A stretch of 9,609 nt of DNA, from positions 1 through 9,609 of the forward strand of contig PCTK01000079.1 in NCBI GenBank assembly GCA_002786505.1, written 5' to 3'. Position 1 is the stretch's first letter. Every line of letters begins with the position of its first letter. This stretch comes from Nitrospinae bacterium CG22_combo_CG10-13_8_21_14_all_47_10. Lineage in GTDB: Bacteria > Nitrospinota > Nitrospinia > Nitrospinales > VA-1. The position numbers were made by a program, and so were the translations under genes. The notes under the pieces were generated by a model. The model had not been told where the DNA came from and did no database searches. It saw only the letters and a list, made by a program, of their open reading frames with translations. Shown one piece after another: positions 1-5,943 of this stretch.

Positions 1-796
1 GTTATTTCTAATTATTTTTTTCAACTTAAATAGTTTTTTGTCAAGTTGGAACCAGCAGGTTCAATTAATTGTTTACCTGGAAGACAATATCTCCCCCGCC
101 CAAAAAAATAATTTAAAAAACCTGTTTGGCGACAACTCAAGAGTTCTATCAACAGAAGAAGTCAGCAAGGACAGGGCTTGGAAAGAGTTCCGGCTGGACC
201 TGGCGGGGAAATCTGAATTGGACCTCGACCTGGGCTTTAACCCATTGCCAACTTCTTACAGGGTACGCTTTAAGAGTTCTGATGACCGCTTATTGCATAT
301 CCGTGAATTTGCCGAGAAAATTCGCAGTGAGCCAGGTGTGGAATCTGTGGAGTATGGTGAGAATTGGATTAACCGTTTTGAAAAGTTTATGGTTTTCTGT
401 CGGGTTTTCCTTATGGCCACTGGGGCCTTGCTGAGTTTTGGGTTGATCCTGATTATTTCTAATACCATTCGGCTTTCCATTTATTCCCGACAAGAGGAAA
501 TTGAGTTGATGTTGCTGATCGGAGCGACCCCGCATTTTGTCAAAATACCATTTTTGCTGGAAGGAATGTTGCAGGGCTTGTCAGGTTCTATGCTTTCCCT
601 TGGGTTGCTGGGGATTGTTTATTATTATTTGAAAAATGAATTCCAAACTTCCATAGAGGCCATTGCTGGAGGAATGGACTTTCAATTTATCTCTCAACCC
701 TTTCTATTGATTCTCGTTGGGGCCAGTATGCTGATTGGGTTGATTGCCAGTTACATCTCGACCTATCAATATATCCAGGTTTTAAATAAAAGATGA
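1..796 (+). CDS. ftsX: Cell division ABC-type permease FtsX (5' end outside window)
   Basis: This is the membrane subunit of FtsEX, the divisome complex that controls septal murein hydrolysis by signalling to EnvC-type activators. The frame is open from base 2 and reads hydrophobic residues (LFLIIFFNL) before SSWNQQVQLIVYLED, which looks like the end of the first transmembrane helix. The gene therefore almost certainly starts upstream, and the in-frame TTG at 38 is not a credible start. A periplasmic FtsX extracellular domain follows (to about base 370), then three membrane segments encoded around 390-460, 545-640 and 690-765. The family signature SNTIRLSIYSRQEEIELM lies just after the second helix. 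The TGA stop overlaps the envC ATG (ATGA, 793-796), implying translational coupling; ftsE is expected just upstream. Identity is confident; the true N-terminus cannot be seen. Confidence 0.93.
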   Translation, partial: LFLIIFFNLNSFLSSWNQQVQLIVYLEDNISPAQKNNLKNLFGDNSRVLSTEEVSKDRAWKEFRLDLAGKSELDLDLGFNPLPTSYRVRFKSSDDRLLHIREFAEKIRSEPGVESVEYGENWINRFEKFMVFCRVFLMATGALLSFGLILIISNTIRLSIYSRQEEIELMLLIGATPHFVKIPFLLEGMLQGLSGSMLSLGLLGIVYYYLKNEFQTSIEAIAGGMDFQFISQPFLLILVGASMLIGLIASYISTYQYIQVLNKR

Positions 797-1977
797 CTCA
801 TAAATCCTTGTTTTTGGCAGTTTTTTTTTTAGCGGGTTTATTTTTAGCCTCAAAAGGATGGGCTGAAATAAAAAGTGCCAAGGAAATTAATGCGTTGTTG
901 GAGGATGAACAAAAAGAATTAAAAAATTTAAAAAACAAAATAGCTAATCAGGACAAACTTATTTCTTCGGCGGGTAAGAAGGAAGGACAATTATTAAGCA
1001 ACCTGAGAAAGATTGATGATCAAATAAAGCTGAAGGAAAGAGAGCTTAAGATTTACCAGTGGAATTTTCTGATTAATAAAAAAAAGATCGCTAAACTCGA
1101 AGAAAACCTTCAAAGCAATGAGAAGAAATTGAAAGCACAAAAATTGTTGTTGGGAAACAGGTTTCGCCAGATTTATAAAGAGGGTCCTGTCTTTCCCCTT
1201 AAAGTAGCTTTTTCATCTGAGAATGCGAGTGAGTTTTTACAACGTCTTAAGTATATGGAGTTGATCGCCCGGAGCGACGCAAACCTTCTGGCAGAGTATA
1301 GGAATCAGCTTGAAGGTATGAAAAATGAAAAAGAAGCTCTTTTGTCTGTCAGGGCGAAACTGGTGCGGCTTGAAAAAGATGCCTTGAGCAAGCGCAAAGA
1401 ATTTGAAAGTGCCCGAAATGAAAAAAAGCAATTCTTAAATAGCATTAAAAAGAAAAAACAATTTGGGATCCAAACTCGAAAGGAGCTCCAAAAGGCCTCC
1501 AGTAATTTAAATGATCTGATTGCAAAATTGGTGTCAAAACTGGAATCTGGTGAAGGTCTGAACATTTTAGATAGAAAAGGCAGGCTGACTTTACCGGTGC
1601 AAGGTCAGATCCTGAATAAATTTGGCAGGCAAAAAGACAAGCAGTATGGTTCGTTCATTGTGCATAATGGGATTAATATCAAGGCTGAGGCGGGGACCCC
1701 GGTGCATTCGATTTTTAATGGGAAAGTTCTTTATACCGGTGAACTTGAAGGATACGGGAATCTGGTAATTATAGGCCATGGAAAGGATTATCATTCACTT
1801 TATGGACATTTGGACCGTATTGTTGTTAAACCCAACCAGGTGGTCCAGAGCGGAGATATTGTTGGGCTCAGTGGGGATACCGGGTCGCTGGTTGGCGAAA
1901 CCCTTTATTTAGAACTGCGTGAGAAGGGTAATCCTATAGAACCTGTCCGCTGGTTCAGAACCGCTCACAGCAAATAG
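793..1977 (+). CDS. envC: EnvC-type murein hydrolase activator (coiled coil + degenerate LytM/M23)
   Basis: This periplasmic protein should activate peptidoglycan amidases at the septum under FtsEX control. Residues 1-24 are a signal peptide (KSLFLAVFFLAGLFLA, likely cleavage after GWA). Residues 27-250 are Lys/Glu-rich coiled coil, the part that contacts the FtsX periplasmic domain. Residues 262-388 are a LytM/M23 domain. Of the four zinc-site residues of active M23 enzymes, H291 and H339 (LYGHL) are kept, but the HxxxD aspartate is N295 and the LHFE histidine is Y372 (LYLELRE). E. coli EnvC likewise reads LYFE there. The protein should therefore be a non-catalytic activator. At 394 residues it is close to the usual family length. 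It overlaps ftsX by four bases and has only a weak A-rich stretch as ribosome site, which fits coupling to ftsX translation. Confidence 0.92.
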   Translation: MTHKSLFLAVFFLAGLFLASKGWAEIKSAKEINALLEDEQKELKNLKNKIANQDKLISSAGKKEGQLLSNLRKIDDQIKLKERELKIYQWNFLINKKKIAKLEENLQSNEKKLKAQKLLLGNRFRQIYKEGPVFPLKVAFSSENASEFLQRLKYMELIARSDANLLAEYRNQLEGMKNEKEALLSVRAKLVRLEKDALSKRKEFESARNEKKQFLNSIKKKKQFGIQTRKELQKASSNLNDLIAKLVSKLESGEGLNILDRKGRLTLPVQGQILNKFGRQKDKQYGSFIVHNGINIKAEAGTPVHSIFNGKVLYTGELEGYGNLVIIGHGKDYHSLYGHLDRIVVKPNQVVQSGDIVGLSGDTGSLVGETLYLELREKGNPIEPVRWFRTAHSK

Positions 1978-2017
1978 CGGAGATAGTGCTAAATTATGGT
2001 TATGGATGCGGAGGGTC

Positions 2018-2034
2018 TATAATTGATATATAAT
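2018..2034 (+). promoter_or_regulatory. Two consensus -10 hexamers upstream of ctpA (candidate promoter)
   Basis: The 91-bp gap between envC and ctpA contains two exact TATAAT hexamers, at 2018-2023 and 2029-2034, in an AT-rich run. No good -35 box lies at 16-18 bp from either; TTATGG at 1994 is the best for the first. ctpA may thus have its own start site besides read-through from ftsX-envC. AT-rich sequence can give such hexamers by chance, so this is tentative. Confidence 0.3.
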
Positions 2035-2055
2035 TATTACTTAATATCTTATCTT

Positions 2056-2060
2056 AGGAG
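2056..2060 (+). promoter_or_regulatory. Ribosome binding site deciding the TTG start of ctpA
   Basis: AGGAG stands eight bases before the TTG at 2069. The alternative ATG at 2096 has GGA immediately adjacent, too close to serve well. This supports the rare TTG start, although the signal peptide would be complete from either codon. Confidence 0.65.
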
Positions 2061-2068
2061 ATAACACT

Positions 2069-3508
2069 TTGAATTTGTCGCCGGTGGGTAAAGGAATGAA
2101 GGTCGGGTTTGCCCGGTTGCTGGTCATCGTTATATTTGGAATCTTTTCTACTCAGGCCCTCTATGCTGAAGAAAGCGCTGAAGAACCTAAACCGGGAACC
2201 TATAACAAGCTTAAAGTGTTCTCCGAGATACTCTCCCTGATTGAATCCAATTATGTAGAACCGGTGGGAAGCGATACCATGATTGATGGGGCTATCAAGG
2301 GAATGGTTAAAGCCCTTGACCCGCATACCAGCTATTTACCTCCTGAGTCCTATAAAGAAATGCAGGTGGAGACAACAGGAAAGTTTGGTGGATTGGGCAT
2401 TGAAATCAGTATTCGTGATGGCGTATTGACCGTTGTTTCCCCGATTGAAGAAACTCCGGCTTTTAAAGTGGGAATTAAACCGGGCGATAAAATCATAAAA
2501 ATTGAAGATGAATCCACCCTTGATATGACTCTTCAGGATGCGGTTTCCCGGCTTAGAGGAGAAACCGGGTCTCCTGTAAACATAACCATTTTCAGGGAAT
2601 CCTTTAAAGCTCCGAAAGAGTTCACCATTGTCCGGGACATCATTAAGGTCCGGAGTGTTATTAAAAAACTTTATAAAAAAGATATTGGTTATATCAAGAT
2701 CCGTAGTTTTTCAAAAAATACCAGTGCCGATCTGGATAAAGCCCTGAGTGACTTGGAAAAAGAGGGTATCTCTAAATTAATTCTTGATCTCAGAAACAAT
2801 CCTGGTGGTTTGTTGAACCAGGCTGTTGAAGTGACGGATCGATTTTTAAATCGGGAAAACTTGATTGTCTATACCAAAGGCCGCTCGGAAGAACAGAATA
2901 TGCGCTTCACCAGTCACGACAAGGTGGCGGGTGTATCTTATCCCTTGATCATTATGGTTAATGGCGGTAGCGCGAGCGCGTCTGAAATTGTGGCTGGTGC
3001 TTTGCAGGATTTAAATCGAGCTGTTATTCTTGGCACACCAACTTTTGGAAAGGGGTCTGTCCAAACCATTATACCGTTGAGCGATGGGTCTGCCTTAAGA
3101 CTGACCACCGCTCGTTATTACACTCCCAGTGGAAGAGTGATCCAGGAAAACGGTATTGAACCAGACATTATCATTGAAAGAACGGCCGCCGATGAATTGG
3201 AAAAAGAAGAGGAAAAGGAAGAAGAATCAAAAGAAAAGACACGGCTTCGAAGGTTTTTGCGAGAAAAAGATTTAAAGAAACATCTAAAAGGCAAGACCAG
3301 TATTGGTGATGTTGAGCAAGAAAACGAAGTGGAAAAAACCGACAAGGAAGAAGAAGCCGCTGAAAACGCCACCAATGAAGATCTGCAAAAAGACAATCAA
3401 CTGCAACAGGCCGTTTCCCTGCTTTCAGGCTGGGAAGTCATGAAGAAAATGTTCAAAAATTTACAGATTCCCACTGCAGACGCTAATAGCCAAATCAGCA
3501 TGAAATAG
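2069..3508 (+). CDS. ctpA: Carboxy-terminal processing protease CtpA/Prc (S41A)
   Basis: This is a periplasmic serine protease of family S41A that trims C-termini of envelope proteins. Counting from TTG 2069, residues 11-33 are a signal peptide ending ALYA. A PDZ domain occupies about 95-180, with its carboxylate-binding loop near GGLGIEI (107-113). The protease core follows, with DLRNNPGG (240-247), the nucleophile in GSASASEI (S303) and the general base in FGKGSVQ (K328, with Q332). The S-to-K spacing of 25 matches Prc and plant D1 protease. Residues about 374-445 are an unusual Glu/Lys-rich stretch before a short conserved-looking tail (QLQQAVSLLSG). An alternative start is ATG 2096, which would remove nine residues. 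It follows envC by 91 bp and is probably co-regulated with the ftsX-envC wall-remodelling genes. Confidence 0.94.
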   Translation: MNLSPVGKGMKVGFARLLVIVIFGIFSTQALYAEESAEEPKPGTYNKLKVFSEILSLIESNYVEPVGSDTMIDGAIKGMVKALDPHTSYLPPESYKEMQVETTGKFGGLGIEISIRDGVLTVVSPIEETPAFKVGIKPGDKIIKIEDESTLDMTLQDAVSRLRGETGSPVNITIFRESFKAPKEFTIVRDIIKVRSVIKKLYKKDIGYIKIRSFSKNTSADLDKALSDLEKEGISKLILDLRNNPGGLLNQAVEVTDRFLNRENLIVYTKGRSEEQNMRFTSHDKVAGVSYPLIIMVNGGSASASEIVAGALQDLNRAVILGTPTFGKGSVQTIIPLSDGSALRLTTARYYTPSGRVIQENGIEPDIIIERTAADELEKEEEKEEESKEKTRLRRFLREKDLKKHLKGKTSIGDVEQENEVEKTDKEEEAAENATNEDLQKDNQLQQAVSLLSGWEVMKKMFKNLQIPTADANSQISMK

Positions 3509-3514
3509 AGCTTG

Positions 3515-3656
3515 GCGGATTCAACTCGCAAGTGCAACGGTGGGTGTAAGCCCTCATCAGCGCTCCTTTGGTTTGGTGATTGAGGAAACGCTACCGAGTT
3601 TACTCCAGCTTGCCTCTCCATCAACCGCCAAAGTTGCACTTGCAAGTTGAATCCGC
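3515..3656. mobile_element. 142-bp MITE-like element with 24-bp terminal inverted repeats
   Basis: The left arm at 3515-3538 (GCGGATTCAACT...GTGCAAC) and the right arm at 3633-3656 are inverted copies differing at one position (C3527 opposite A3644). They enclose 94 bases with no transposase. The element begins only six bases after the ctpA stop. Size and structure fit a miniature inverted-repeat element. The GATTCAA and GCAAC blocks recall IS30-family ends from memory, and both arms read VALAS-stop outward, as some IS30 transposases end in VAL-x-x. No clear target duplication is seen (TTG on the left, GAA on the right). Transcribed, it could also form a long hairpin that insulates ctpA from dinD. 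The inverted repeat is certain; the family assignment is a guess. Confidence 0.6.
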
Positions 3657-3689
3657 GAACCTTAAAACCATTGTCACGAAATCAAATGA

Positions 3690-3704
3690 GAGGGTGATCT
3701 CATA
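3690..3704 (+). promoter_or_regulatory. Orphaned ribosome binding site and ATA at the expected dinD start
   Basis: GAGGGTGA (3690-3697) resembles a strong Shine-Dalgarno sequence and stands four bases before ATA at 3702. Reading from ATA gives KKEIIVQLNKTFEE, which looks like the ordinary beginning of this family. ATA therefore probably replaced an ancestral ATG. The nearest normal initiator is GTG at 3720, over 20 bases from this site. Confidence 0.5.
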
Positions 3705-3719
3705 AAAAAAGAAATAATT

Positions 3720-4553
3720 GTGCAATTAAATAAAACCTTTGAAGAATCGGCATATGTTCAAAATGGTGTCGAATACTGGATGGCGCGTGATATTCAACGG
3801 CTTTTAGATTACACCCAGTGGCGGAATTTCCTACAGGTTGTTGATAAAGCAAAAACTGCGTGTTTGAACGCCGGTCAGGCCGTTTCCGACCATTTTGCTG
3901 ACGTCAGCAAAATGGTGCCCATTGGTTCAGGCACCGAACGACAAGTTGATGACATCATGCTGACCCGCTATGCCTGTTATTTGATCGCGCAAAACGGCGA
4001 TCCGCGCAAGGAACAGATCGCTTTTGCTCAGAGTTATTTTGCCCTTCAAACCCGCAAGCAGGAGCTTCTGGAAGAACGCATAGCCCTTGTGGAACGCCTG
4101 CGTGCCCGTGAAAAACTGGCGGATACAGAAACAGAGCTTTCCGGTATTGTTTATGAACGGGGTGTGGACGGACAAGGATTTGCTCGTCTGCGTAGCAAAG
4201 GCGATCAGGCGCTTTTTGGCGGCAATACAACACTTGAGATGAAGAAAAAGTTAGGCGTTCCCGAAAAACGCCCACTGGCGGATTTTTTGCCGACCATTAC
4301 CATCAAGGCCAAGGATTTGGCGGCTGAAATCACGAGTTTTAACACCAAGAAGAATGATCTGCGAGGTGAATCTTCTATCACAAGCGAACACATCAAAAAC
4401 AATAAAGATGTACGCGACCTTTTAGGCAAGAGCGGAATTAAACCTGATCTTTTGCCGCCGGAAGAGGATATCAAGAAGCTGGAGCGCCGCTTAAATTCCG
4501 AAGGGAAGAAACTTGCTAAGAGCGTTAAAAAGATTGAGAGGAAAACCAAATGA
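3720..4553 (+). CDS. dinD: DinD-family DNA-damage-inducible protein D (start possibly lost)
   Basis: The protein resembles E. coli DinD, a LexA-regulated protein reported to act on RecA filaments; relatives often sit inside type I restriction-modification operons. The N-terminal part (about 10-115) is a Bro-N-like domain with family blocks GVEYWMARDIQRLL, DHFADVSKMV, LTRYACYLIAQNGDPRK and FAQSYFALQTRKQEL. The C-terminal half is charged and likely helical (GDQALFGG, then LLPPEEDIKKLERRL). The GTG start gives 277 residues; the family-like N-terminus begins six codons earlier at an ATA with its own Shine-Dalgarno, so expression may be reduced. No LexA box is visible upstream. Its stop overlaps a 10-codon ORF leading into truncated hsdS, so it is the middle gene of a broken operon. 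A perfect 28-bp palindrome lies inside it (3889-3916). The family call is confident; activity is not. Confidence 0.85.
   Translation: MQLNKTFEESAYVQNGVEYWMARDIQRLLDYTQWRNFLQVVDKAKTACLNAGQAVSDHFADVSKMVPIGSGTERQVDDIMLTRYACYLIAQNGDPRKEQIAFAQSYFALQTRKQELLEERIALVERLRAREKLADTETELSGIVYERGVDGQGFARLRSKGDQALFGGNTTLEMKKKLGVPEKRPLADFLPTITIKAKDLAAEITSFNTKKNDLRGESSITSEHIKNNKDVRDLLGKSGIKPDLLPPEEDIKKLERRLNSEGKKLAKSVKKIERKTK
3889..3916. repeat. Perfect 28-bp palindrome inside dinD
   Basis: The half-site ACCATTTTGCTGAC is followed directly by its exact reverse complement, centred on GACGTC. It encodes DHFADVSKM and neighbouring bases, a conserved block of the family. It could extrude as a cruciform, fold as an mRNA hairpin, or bind a dimeric protein. 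Confidence 0.9.
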
Positions 4554-4582
4554 ACGTCAAAGATTTGAAGGTAAACGAATGA
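4550..4582 (+). CDS. 10-codon ORF coupling dinD to hsdS
   Basis: The ATG at 4550 overlaps the dinD TGA (ATGA), and its own TGA overlaps the hsdS ATG at 4579 (again ATGA). The product would be MNVKDLKVNE. Ribosomes could re-initiate from dinD through this minigene into hsdS. Alternatively it is the original hsdS N-terminus, split by loss of one base near 4577-4579 (GAAATG to GAATG). Nothing shows that the peptide itself has a function. Confidence 0.35.
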   Translation: MNVKDLKVNE

Positions 4583-4908
4583 GCAAGAACGGGTGGAAAC
4601 GATATAAACTAAGTCAAGTTATGGATATTATTGGCGGAGGAACGCCCAAGACAACAGTGAAAGAATACTGGAACGGCGACATTCCGTGGTTGTCAGTTGT
4701 TGATTTTTGCGGCAGAAACAGGCGGGTTTATAAGACTGAAAAAACAATCACTGAAAAAGGTCTGGAGGAAGGCAGTACAAAGATATTAAAAAAAGGACAG
4801 GTGATCATATCAGCAAGAGGCACTGTCGGGGAGGTCGCACAGCTTGGTTCCGACAGGGCTTTTAATCAGTTGCTAATTCCGCTGATTTTTGGCAATTACA
4901 TTTTATAG
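4579..4908 (+). pseudogene. hsdS: Truncated HsdS, type I restriction specificity subunit (N-terminal piece)
   Basis: HsdS recognises the DNA target for type I restriction-modification complexes through two target-recognition domains and is normally about 400 residues. Only 109 codons remain, from ATG 4579 preceded by GAAGG at seven bases. They show the first-TRD signature: IIGGGTPKT (18-26), EYWNGDIPWLSVVDF (29-43), YKTEKTITEKGL, then IISARGTVGEVAQL and AFNQ (about 94-97). After AFNQ the family would continue; here it reads LLIPLIFGNYIL and stops, ten bases before tsaD. The second TRD and both spacer helices are missing, and no hsdM or hsdR is in the window. The piece cannot be a working specificity subunit, although rare half-HsdS proteins do dimerise; those keep a full TRD and helix, which this lacks. 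Confidence 0.85.
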
Positions 4909-4918
4909 AATCCCGCCC

Positions 4919-5932
4919 ATGCTTGTTCTTGGTTTAGAAACTTCTTGCGATGAAACTGCCGCCGCCGTCTTGAAAGACGGCGATGTCCTTTTATCTAATA
5001 TCATCAATGACCAGATTGAAATTCATTCCAAATACGGAGGGATTGTTCCCGAGTTGGCGGGAAGGTCTCATAACGAACGGGTACACCGGGTTATTACCCA
5101 GGCTGTGCAGGAGGCCGGTGTGCAATTGCGGGATATTGATCTCATTGCCGTAACGATGGGGCCTGGGTTAATTGGATCTTTGCTGGTAGGTTTGAATACT
5201 GCAAAGGGTCTTTCATATGGTTTGAAAACGCCTATGATCGGGGTGAATCATTTAGAAGGCCATCTTCTCGCCATTTTCCTGCAGAAAAAAATACAGTTTC
5301 CTTTCATTGCACTGATCGTTTCCGGGGGTCATACCGACCTGTACCGGGTTTCTGATTTTGGACAATATAAACTGCTGGGCCGTACCCGTGATGACGCCGC
5401 TGGAGAGTCTTTTGACAAAGTAGGGAAACTGCTGGGCCTACCTTATCCGGGAGGACCGGCCATTGAGAAGTTGGCGCGTAAGGGCAACGGCAAAGCTCAT
5501 AAATTCCCGCGAGCCTATCTGGAAAAAGGTTCCCTTGATTTTAGTTTCAGCGGATTGAAAACCTCAGTTCGAACTTTTTTGAATCAAAGAGAACAAGAAG
5601 GGCGCATAACCCTGACGGATGAAGATATCTCAGCGGGTTTTCAGGACGCTGTTCTTGAAGTTCTGGTAAATAAACTTATCAGTGCCTGTAAAAGGGAGAA
5701 TTTATCCAGAATCGTAGTTACCGGTGGGGTTGCCTCAAACGGTGCCTTGCGGATGGCGGTCCAAAAAGAGGCTCAATGCTGGGGATTTGAGGCTTCTTTC
5801 CCAGACCCTGTATTTTGTACCGATAATGCCGCTATGATTGCCTGTGCTGGTTATCACAAGTTTATCAGAGATCAAAGTTCATCGACCGACTTTAAGGAGC
5901 TGGATGCCAAGGCCAGCCTTTCGGTAGAATAA
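4919..5932 (+). CDS. tsaD: tRNA N6-adenosine threonylcarbamoyltransferase TsaD
   Basis: TsaD, with TsaB and TsaE, transfers threonylcarbamoyl from TC-AMP to A37 of ANN-decoding tRNAs (t6A), an essential cytosolic modification. The start ATG 4919 gives 337 residues, the same length as E. coli TsaD, beginning MLVLGLETSCDETAAA. Family motifs are present: SKYGGIVPELAGRSH (37-51), metal-binding H111 and H115 in NHLEGHLLA, the nucleotide loop VSGGHTD (134-140), GESFDKVGK, FSFSGLKT (208-215), GGVASN (269-274) and D302 in TDNAAMIA. All expected ligands are intact. Translation upstream to 4889 would add ten residues unlike the family and is rejected. There is no Shine-Dalgarno; TAGAAT at 4906-4911 sits seven bases before ATG, so the mRNA may be leaderless. 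A GC-rich inverted repeat lies at codons 15-22. Confidence 0.96.
   Translation: MLVLGLETSCDETAAAVLKDGDVLLSNIINDQIEIHSKYGGIVPELAGRSHNERVHRVITQAVQEAGVQLRDIDLIAVTMGPGLIGSLLVGLNTAKGLSYGLKTPMIGVNHLEGHLLAIFLQKKIQFPFIALIVSGGHTDLYRVSDFGQYKLLGRTRDDAAGESFDKVGKLLGLPYPGGPAIEKLARKGNGKAHKFPRAYLEKGSLDFSFSGLKTSVRTFLNQREQEGRITLTDEDISAGFQDAVLEVLVNKLISACKRENLSRIVVTGGVASNGALRMAVQKEAQCWGFEASFPDPVFCTDNAAMIACAGYHKFIRDQSSSTDFKELDAKASLSVE
4963..4982 (+). repeat. GC-rich 9+9-bp inverted repeat early in tsaD
   Basis: CGCCGTCTT and AAGACGGCG are separated by two bases and could form a stem with about seven G/C-rich pairs roughly 45 bases into the coding sequence. No T-run follows, so it is not a standard terminator. 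It may slow early elongation or be chance. Confidence 0.5.
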
Positions 5933-5943
5933 GCAAATAAAAT

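Noticed and set aside
38..40. TTG as the ftsX start.
   Set aside because: The frame is open to the window edge and encodes the end of the expected first transmembrane helix, so the gene starts upstream.
1961..1980. Inverted repeat CCGCT/AGCGG across the envC stop as a terminator.
   Set aside because: Only five pairs with a ten-base loop and no T-run follows.
3118..3396. Minus-strand open frame rich in Ser/Phe opposite ctpA.
   Set aside because: It is the antisense of the Glu/Lys-rich CtpA stretch, which lacks stop codons by composition; no family resemblance or ribosome site.
3397..3645. Minus-strand open frame across the ctpA end and the inverted-repeat element.
   Set aside because: It spans two unrelated sequences, shows no transposase or other family motifs, and has no convincing start.
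3519..3652. Integron attC site: ATTCAAC at one end and GTTGAAT at the other fit RYYYAAC/GTTRRRY, and the length is within the attC range.
   Set aside because: The arms pair almost perfectly for 24 bp, with no unpaired central spacer and no extrahelical bases, and no typical L boxes or integrase are seen. A terminal inverted repeat explains it better.
4513..4578. Longer HsdS beginning at 4513 inside dinD.
   Set aside because: The ATG at 4579 has a well-spaced GAAGG and gives a normal family N-terminus; the extension overlaps dinD coding sequence.
4889..4918. Longer TsaD beginning at 4889.
   Set aside because: The ten extra residues are not family-like, and 4919 gives the canonical MLVLGLETSCDET start and the usual 337 residues.
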